A stretch of 64,000 nt of DNA from Rhynchopus euleeides (lineage: Eukaryota; Euglenozoa; Diplonemea; Diplonemida; Diplonemidae): contig OY723267.1 of the NCBI GenBank assembly GCA_963210315.1, positions 806,001 to 870,000 on the forward strand, written 5' to 3'. Positions 57,501 through 64,000 of this stretch are shown here, piece by piece. The notes beneath the pieces were generated by a model, which saw only the letters and a list, made by a program, of their open reading frames with translations, made no database searches and was not told the origin of the DNA. Position numbers and translations under genes: made by a program. Numbering within the stretch: the stretch's first letter is position 1; every line of letters starts with the position of its first letter.

Positions 57501-57837
57501 GCGTGTGCCCGTCTGTCTATCTCACTTACCCCGGATACAGTGCTGAGTAGGAGGTCAGCACCACATCCATGAAGCGCTTCTTCGAAGCCTGGCTGACATC
57601 GGACAGGAGGTCGGACTTCCCCACCTGGGAGGTACACTCGCCGCGTTGGCGACATGCGTGACATGCGACACGATACCTGAAACGTGAGTGTGCCTGGCTA
57701 ACACGGGCATTTCAACGGTCTGCCGGCGACCGTCCCCCAAACCAGTAAACCAGCAGTTTTGGAAAATCGGAGAGGCCACCCTACTACCCTGGATGGGGTG
57801 GAAAAAGGACAAAAAAAAGCCAGCAAAAAAATAAACA

Positions 57838-58126
57838 CTTTCCACGGGCCGCCAGGCGCGTCAGCGTCGGCGACCGCCCGCCCCCAGTCTGAGAGGCAGC
57901 AGCCACGACTCGGCAGGAGGCGGGCACAACAAAAAAAGGGAGAGTCGTCACTGTGCATATCAGCACGGTCCCGCCCTCTGAGCCAGACTAACCCGCCCAT
58001 AAAGGAAAAGAGGAAGAGGCGACGTAAGGCAATGCCTCCGTGCGGCAAGGAGAACACGAAACAGCGTCCCCCCTCACCGGGGGACGCGACGAGCACGGCC
58101 AAAAATCGTTCAAAAATCGTTCAAAA
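57838..58126 (+). mobile_element. Non-LTR retrotransposon 3' fragment (copy 3)
   Basis: Plus strand. It matches the 3' untranslated region of copies 1 and 2 (from TTTCCACGGGCCGCCAGGCG to CGACGAGCACGGCC) and ends with AAAAATCGTTC tail units. No coding part remains; it is a very short 5'-truncated insertion. Confidence 0.9.
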
Positions 58127-60159
58127 TGATGTATGGGTCACGCCCCCCCCACCCCGTGGTGCCTCTGACATGAAAATCGCTCCCAGCGGAGCTCATTCTA
58201 GCGTCGCTCTGTGTGGTTAGCACCGTGTTGTTCACGCCAGTGCGACCCCCCAAAGCCACCACCTCGTTAGAGCGAAGACGAATCAGGAAGGTTCGTACAG
58301 TTAGGCTGCGCTTAACTCTAAACGTTGAACTAAGAACACACCCTTTGTGTTGGGACACTGCGAATCGTTTTGTAAACCTCAAGCACGCCGATGCAGTCTT
58401 TCACCGCGCCCTTGATGGATGCGGGACCTCTTCTCGCCTGCAGACCAGGACAAAGGGGATGGCAGTGTCTCCCTTCAACTCAATCCTTTTTGCGATTCGC
58501 ACCGTTGATATGTTGTGTATTTGCTTTGAAGTTCTCGGCTGGAGCAAGTGCAGCCGCAGCTCATCTGTGAGCTGCCCGCTGCACCGTTATTTTCAGATTG
58601 TCTGTTTTGCGGTGTTGGGGGTACACGCCCTCACGCCCTTCGCTCCATAGCTCTAGGAGGCACAACACAGGCGAGGAGCAGTCCTCATGTGAGGAGCTTT
58701 TTACGAGAGAGATTCGCGGCGGCGGGGGGGAGGCTGTCCATCGTCCCTCGTAGTCACACTCGATATGGCTGCAATCTAGGCAGAGCTGAGGCAAAGCACG
58801 CCCCCACTGTCTATCTAACACAAAACATAAGATTTCAACGATTTTTTTGAAACGATTCTTTTTGGCCCGAGAAAGACAAGGGGACAGTTCATCAGAGTGC
58901 CCCCGATTTACGGAATTCTTACGCGTGGCTGTTTTATCCGCCCTTCCGCGGCACCACACCGTTTTCATTCAAGAGAGAGAGAGGGGGGGGGGGGGGAGGG
59001 GGTCATGTTTGACTCCTGTGCGAGAGCCAACCACATCAAGAGAGCCCGCTATCCACGGCTGCGGCATCTGCAAACCACAACAGAGCAAGGGTTCAAAGAG
59101 GGAAGGGGGGGGGGGCAAAAATGCCCGCCCCCTCCCCCCCCCCCCCAACAACGCGCGTTTCGGGGATTTGGGGCTGCGATAAGAGATGCGGATCACATCT
59201 CCCAGGCAGCCCCACGGGCGCACCCCCACATTCCATCCTCTCGACTCGCCAAAGTCCAGCGCTTCATGTGTGTTTCTGGGACCCGGGACAGTGTGTGTGT
59301 ATGCACAGAGGCAAAGGCAGCGGTCCGATCAGGCAAAATAAAGCAAAACATGGGAGATGGAGAAGACACAATGAGGGGGCAATGCCCTACCGAGCGATCC
59401 CCAGCCAGGCCCAGGGGGCGTGGGTGGAACTGTGAGGTACGGTCTCTCTGAGGCTGCACCTCACAGTAGCAATGGGGAGTCACGCGTGAATAGCTCTTGA
59501 TGATGTGCAGAGCGCACCGGGCACGCGCCTCTGATGCGGCCGTCCCACCCGCGCGGAAACATTTTTGTTTGAATGTGGTGTGTGAGTGTTGTGTGGGTGG
59601 GGAGGTGGGGGGTGTCGGGTATCGGGGGCGGGTGTATGTTCCGCTTTTGCTTGGCACCCCTCCGTCAAAGAATAACCTCATTGTGGCAATCCTGCAAAAA
59701 AGGCAAAGTGGCCCTCGGGGCGAGGCAGTGGTGGGGTCGGGTGTATCGGGCGCAAGGAGGTTTCGGAAATGGCATGTGTGGCTTCAGGCAATCATGTGGT
59801 TGATATGACATAATGTGACGGCTCAAGCGAAAAACAATTTTTTTGAACCAGATGGTGGGTGAGGGGAAAAAAAACCCCCCCCACCCTGGAACAGGAATAA
59901 TAACAGCAAACAACAAAGGATCCTAACAGTAACAAAACATGGCACACTTCAGAAGAGGCGGGAGGATGACACCCCGTCTGGCAGGCCTGGGTCGTATTTT
60001 CTGGTCCGTACTCGTCTTCAGATAGGCACGGATACCGACAAAATGGTTCATGTTCTTCTGGCCACACTTAGTATAGGGAGGCACGTCCTCACTGTTGACT
60101 GTTCGCTTCTCATAATTGTATTATCTCTCGGCAAAGCTTGCCGAGAGGTAATTGCCACG
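58127..60159. other. Intergenic, no gene recognised
   Basis: 2 kb with long G and C runs (58982-58996, 59106-59150) and GTGGG repeats near 59590. No frame with recognisable content or repeat-bounded element was found. Confidence 0.4.
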
Positions 60160-60912
60160 TACCTAGGGTACCCCGGGAGAATGTCACCCCCTGGGTGACC
60201 CTGGGGAATGTCACCCCCCCCCAGCCTCCAGGGGGGGGGGGGGGTGACATTCTCCAACGGTACTTGCCTTTCGGGAAGAGGGGTTTTTTTCACTGGGGGT
60301 GTGGGTGACGTTGCTGTGCGAAGCCTTGCGTTTCCCGCATTAACTGGGCAAACGAGCCTCCTGTGTCCCTCACAACCCGAAGAGGGGGGTGCCGTGTCGT
60401 ATGGGGAATCCTCTGAACGATGTGCGGGGGTGATTGGCCCATGCAGGGCTGGCGCCGCATTGAAGCTTTGTCGCCACACACACGCTGTCACATATCGGCA
60501 CTAACACACAAACGCACGTGCACACAGCACGCACACATCACCATTAGAGGGCGGACCGTCAGGCTGGGGTCGATGCAACAAAAATTGTTGTCCTCAGAAG
60601 GGCCACTAGACCCCAAAATGGGTCCCATATGGTCCTGGGGGGGTCTGAGACCCTGTCGCACCCTCGCCAAATGCGTTTAACACGTTTTTTCGTGTTTTTG
60701 CCCTTTGGCTGTACTGGACATAGCGTTTTGAGGCGGTTACATGCCGTATTGAGGTGGTTACATGGTGGTACAGGCGGTTACACGTCGGGAAATGTCAGTT
60801 GAATGTCAAATGTCAGTTGAACGGGAAGTGCTCAGGCATGTCTGCAGTGTCAAATTTGAGGCTGATTGGGAGCCACAAATGACTGGATTGAGGGGGTCGA
60901 CGGAATCCACAG

Positions 60913-61110
60913 TTGAGATACGGGCCAGTCTCTCAAAGGAAGAGGAAACCAGATCTGATTGCTCTCGCCGACGAGCAAGGCGTTATGCAGGACGCAGTTC
61001 ATGTACCAGAACTACGGACGGAGGACCTCCTCCTGAGGGCCATCCGGCGCCGCTGGCAGTCCCTGGGGGTGATACAAAGGGCAACAGCGGAAGTAATCAG
61101 ACCGCACTAA
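60913..61110 (+). CDS. Short unrecognised frame within element A
   Basis: A 65-codon frame containing KRKPDLIALADEQG, HVPELRTEDLLLRAIRRRW and SLGVIQR. The first part has the look of a SAP-like helix pair (K..DLIALA), a DNA-binding motif, but this is a weak resemblance and the frame is short. It could be a remnant of a protein once carried by the element. Confidence 0.25.
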   Translation: MRYGPVSQRKRKPDLIALADEQGVMQDAVHVPELRTEDLLLRAIRRRWQSLGVIQRATAEVIRPH

Positions 61111-61463
61111 TAGCCTCAGGTACAAGTTCTGTCCCAAAAAAATTGGTTGCTAAAAACGGCATCGTCGGGGGCATACAACCACCTGGGAGTGAGTTGAGTT
61201 TCCGGAGCATATTAGGCACTTTCTGCCAGCAGAATCACCCGACCCCCAGCCCCAAGTGCTCGCCAGCCTGGCACTATTAATCACGCTGCCACCTTATGCG
61301 TCACCACATGTCACCGCATGTCGCCACACTCACCACAGGTCACCAGACACCACGCCACGTCGCCCACAACACCCTATATAGGGTGTGCCATGGAAGAATG
61401 TCACCCCCCCCCCCCCCGGGCTTGGGCCCTCGGGGGGGGTGACATTCTCCCGGGGTACCCTAG

Positions 61464-62079
61464 CACAGATATGGAACGCGCGTTCTAAAAATAAATACTA
61501 CTGACACACTTCAGGAATCTGTCACTTGCTTGCATTGCACGCATCCACCAAAAAAAAGACGCCCAGGATTTTTCGCGCGTGACGGGGAAAAAAAAGCGCA
61601 GCGCGTTTTAAAAAAAGCGCGCGTGAAAAAAAATAAAAACGCGCGTTCTGCTTTTTTCACGCGCGATTTTTTTTATAACGCGTGACGCGCGTTCGAAAAA
61701 TGACACGCGCGTTGAAAAAACGACACGCGCGTTCAAAAAAATGACACGCGCGTCCGAAAAACGACACGCGCGTTTGAAAAAGGCGCCTGCTTTTTTTTTG
61801 AGGCACTTGGGTCCGTCCAGGTGGGCAGGGGGAACCTGGGGGCGGGGGGCCTCAAAACCCGTCTACCAGTGCCGCTTCTAATCTCGTCGGTCTTGTCCCA
61901 ACCACCACCAGCCAGCCCAGAACGCCCTGACGCTGCGACCTCGTCGATTTTTCCGTTTCGCCGCTTTTTTCATTTTTCAAAACGCGCGTGTTGCTTTTTT
62001 TAGGGCGTGTTTTTTTGTCATTTTTAAAACGCGCGTGCTAAAACGCGCAAAAAAGAGGCACGCGCGTTCCATATCTGTG
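61464..62079. mobile_element. Element B, AACGCGCGTT-word inverted-repeat element
   Basis: Ends CACAGATATGGAACGCGCGT and its complement, with 6-bp duplication CCCTAG (61458-61463, 62080-62085). The interior is packed with ACACGCGCGTT and AAAAACGCGCGT words in both orientations around a GC-rich 100-bp core (61800-61960). No coding frame. CA...TG ends and 6-bp duplications match the hAT-like copies, suggesting a related enzyme moves it. Confidence 0.85.
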
Positions 62080-62088
62080 CCCTAGGTA

Positions 62089-62842
62089 GCAAAAAAAACA
62101 ATGTGAAGGAGCACAGGCCCCGGGTATCGCATGATCACTGCCAGTGCCTGAATAATTTTATTGCAAAAAAAAGGCCACAACACAGCCGCACCCATGCATC
62201 ACCTGCCACCGAGGGAGGTCCCACTTGTTGCCAAAAGGGAGGAGGGGGGGGGGGGGGAATTATATCGAAAACAGGTCCACAGAAGAGGAGGGGGCGGGGG
62301 AGGGGCGCATTATGAGAAAGAAGGGAAGATCAGACATGGGAAAATGGAGTTGTTGGGAAGAGGTGGGGGGGGGGGGGAAGGGGACGACGATATTTATTGC
62401 CCCCTCCACCCCCACCTCCAGGAGGGGTACACATAATCAGGGGGGGGGGGGGATAAACCTTTTTGTTAGGACGACCAACTCTCCCTGACGTACAGATGGT
62501 CAGGGCAGTGGCGCGTTTCACAACCCCGATGGGGGCACCGCAGCATCCCCCGCCATTCCATCCCACCATTCCGTAAACTTCATGCCGCATAGCCGATTGT
62601 ATTGTCGGGAATAGAATACCAGCCCCTCGCCCCACCCCCCCACCCCACCCCACCCCAATTCTTGACTATTTTGTTTTCGTTGGCAAACAAAAAGAAAGCA
62701 GTACAAAACGCCATCGCGTGTTTCCCCCCCATCACTACCCGCCCCTCCCCCAATCGAAAACTATAAAGCACAGTAAAATCACAATAGGCTGGGAGGGGGA
62801 GGTGCCTAGTAGAGTGGGAGGGAGGGGGGGGGGGGGGGGGGG
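62089..62842. other. Intergenic, no gene recognised
   Basis: It holds several long G runs (62248-62258, 62366-62380, 62440-62450, 62826-62842) and poly-C tracts near 62625-62655. No supported gene. Confidence 0.4.
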
Positions 62843-63457
62843 TAGGGTTGCTAGTATTATGAATCTGGCCGTTTATAATACAAATAATACAGAAAATACA
62901 AAAATACAATAATACAAGCAATAATACAATAATACAAGAATACAGGGTGGGTGGGGTGGCGCGCCACCCCACCCACCCTTGTATTCTTGTACCCAACCGT
63001 TTGACCACCCCAGCGAGGCCTTGGCACATGTAGATGAACGATCTTCCCATCGTTCAGCCGAATTGGCACTGATCGTGTCACACCAGGGGGCCTTCGCTCT
63101 GAAGTGCAGAAACGCGAGGCGCCTCACAACAGGGGGAAGAGCTGGCACAGATTGACCGAGCGCAGGTCCCCAGGCACATGAGGGGTACATTTGTACCGGT
63201 TCCTTCCGCTCTGTAAAGTGCATCCAGACCCAACCTTTTCCCTTCCCCATATCCTGCATCAGGAGGGGGGTGAGATGAGCACAGCAAACATGAACGTTCA
63301 CATTCTCACAGCGTCAGACAACTGCGACTATCTGATCCGGCAAACCCTGCAGCCAAAGCCCACCCCACCCCATCCAGGGCCCTCTCCGGGGGCAGAATAA
63401 AATACAAATAATACAAAAATACAATAATACGAATAATACATAATACTAGCAACCCTA
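62843..63457. mobile_element. Inverted-repeat element D in a poly-G tract
   Basis: Left TAGGGTTGCTAGTATTATG mirrors right CATAATACTAGCAACCCTA. Both ends are followed inward by AATACAAATAATAC word arrays (62870-62940; 63398-63440). A 57-bp near-perfect palindrome centred on GGCGCGCC lies at 62934-62990. Flanks are G runs on both sides, so any target duplication is hidden. A minus-strand frame with RLNDGKIVHLHVPRPRW lies inside but is too short to identify. Confidence 0.75.
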
Positions 63458-64000
63458 GGGGGGGGGGGGGGGGGAGGGGGGAGTGGAATTGGGGAAAATG
63501 GTGGGGAGGGGAGGGTTGGAACGCTAAACACATCCAAAATGCCAACAAAGACTCGCAGCAACCCCCTTCCCCCCCCGCCCCTCCCTGCCGCCTCCCTCGA
63601 TGCGCATGAAGGAGGCGGTGAAGGAAAGGGAGACGCATGTGGGTGTTGCGTGCCATGTTCAGAACCTGGGTTGTTGCGCGTCGTTCTCGTTTGACCAACA
63701 GACTATTTTCAACTGACGTGAGGGGGGTCTTCGCTACGGGGTGATCGTCAGTGCATTTTGGTGCATTTCCTGTTGAATTGGCTGAAAACTGACGAAGATT
63801 GACGAAGGATAACGACCAGCGAAGACCCCTGAGGGAGAAGGGGTGAAAGGGAGAGGGGGAGGGGGAGGGGGGAGGGCTGCCTCGTTTAGAGCCACACCGC
63901 CTAGCATTTTTGTGGGGTTTCCAGCCGGGAATAGGTTGCAAACCCGCCTGAGTTCGAATCTTCCCACTGACACTCCGGTGGAGGGGCCCTGACGGCCTGA
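63458..64000. other. Right-edge sequence, no gene recognised
   Basis: Starts in a G run. A near-palindromic pair CTTCGCTACGGG / CAGCGAAGACCCC flanks 63728-63832. No coding frame is supported. Confidence 0.35.

Larger units (their letters stand above)
60162..62086. mobile_element. Inverted-repeat element A with TA target duplication
   Basis: Left end CCTAGGGTACCCCGGGAGAA at 60162 mirrors the right end (about 61440-61463 plus the final G at 62086, split by element B). TA flanks both sides (60160-60161, 62087-62088). Each end includes GAATGTCACCCC words and a G/C-run hairpin (60190-60250; 61395-61450). TA duplication suggests mobilisation by a Tc1/mariner- or PIF-like enzyme, which is not encoded here. 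Confidence 0.7.

Noticed and set aside
62843..63457. TAGGGTT as a telomere-type repeat
   Set aside because: It occurs once at each end of element D as part of its inverted repeat, not as a tandem array.
63930..63975. tRNA-like B box (GAGTTCGAATC) near the right edge
   Set aside because: The flanking bases cannot form the 5-bp T stem, and no A box or acceptor stem is found at the right distance on either strand.

Overview
The window looks like nuclear DNA from a GC-rich microbial eukaryote. Genes are protein-coding with very short introns (54-106 bp typical, starting GT and often ending CACAG). They include eukaryote-only families: a ubiquitin-specific protease, a PEX11 peroxisome factor, a MYND-finger protein and a dual-specificity phosphatase. 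Large amounts of nested transposable DNA separate them. A secreted/membrane giant protein with a von Willebrand A domain, many Cys-rich repeats, one transmembrane helix and a short tail resembles alveolate (apicomplexan/chromerid) adhesins. A chromerid-like alveolate is my best guess, but the lineage is inference only. I see no rRNA, tRNA or CRISPR.

Layout. 1-2.5 kb: ubiquitin protease (minus, runs off the left edge). 4.0-4.8 kb: PEX11 (minus, with a 7-codon last exon). 5.3-6.5 kb: a non-autonomous element (E1). 6.7-7.3 kb: small hypothetical gene (minus). 8.1-16.4 kb: a gene apparently broken by two elements, E3 in an exon and a 6.4-kb hAT-like element in a 54-bp intron; that hAT copy itself carries 4.7 kb of nested repeats. 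17.3-18.1 kb: remnant of the E family. 19.5-22.1 kb: a 2.6-kb nested palindrome. 22.6-24.8 kb: 5'-truncated non-LTR retrotransposon. 25.5-41.5 kb: the giant gene (minus, five exons, about 4,753 residues), with element E2 sitting in its first intron. 42.2-45.9 kb: three compact minus-strand genes (hypothetical, MYND, phosphatase). 48.2-52.4 kb: palindromic-word arrays, a 190-bp tandem repeat and a second retrotransposon copy. 52.4-57.0 kb: an element hosting an apparently intact hAT-like transposon with one intron. 57.1-58.1 kb: tandem E-family hairpins and a third retrotransposon 3' end. 60.2-62.1 kb and 62.8-63.5 kb: further inverted-repeat elements, one inserted in the end of another.

All recognised host genes lie on the minus strand. 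The striking biology is of two kinds: the giant adhesin-like gene, and a mobile-DNA landscape in which many families have ends built from arrays of short, family-specific palindromic words. Several insertions can be resolved to the base by their target duplications, and removing them restores short introns or continuous reading frames.
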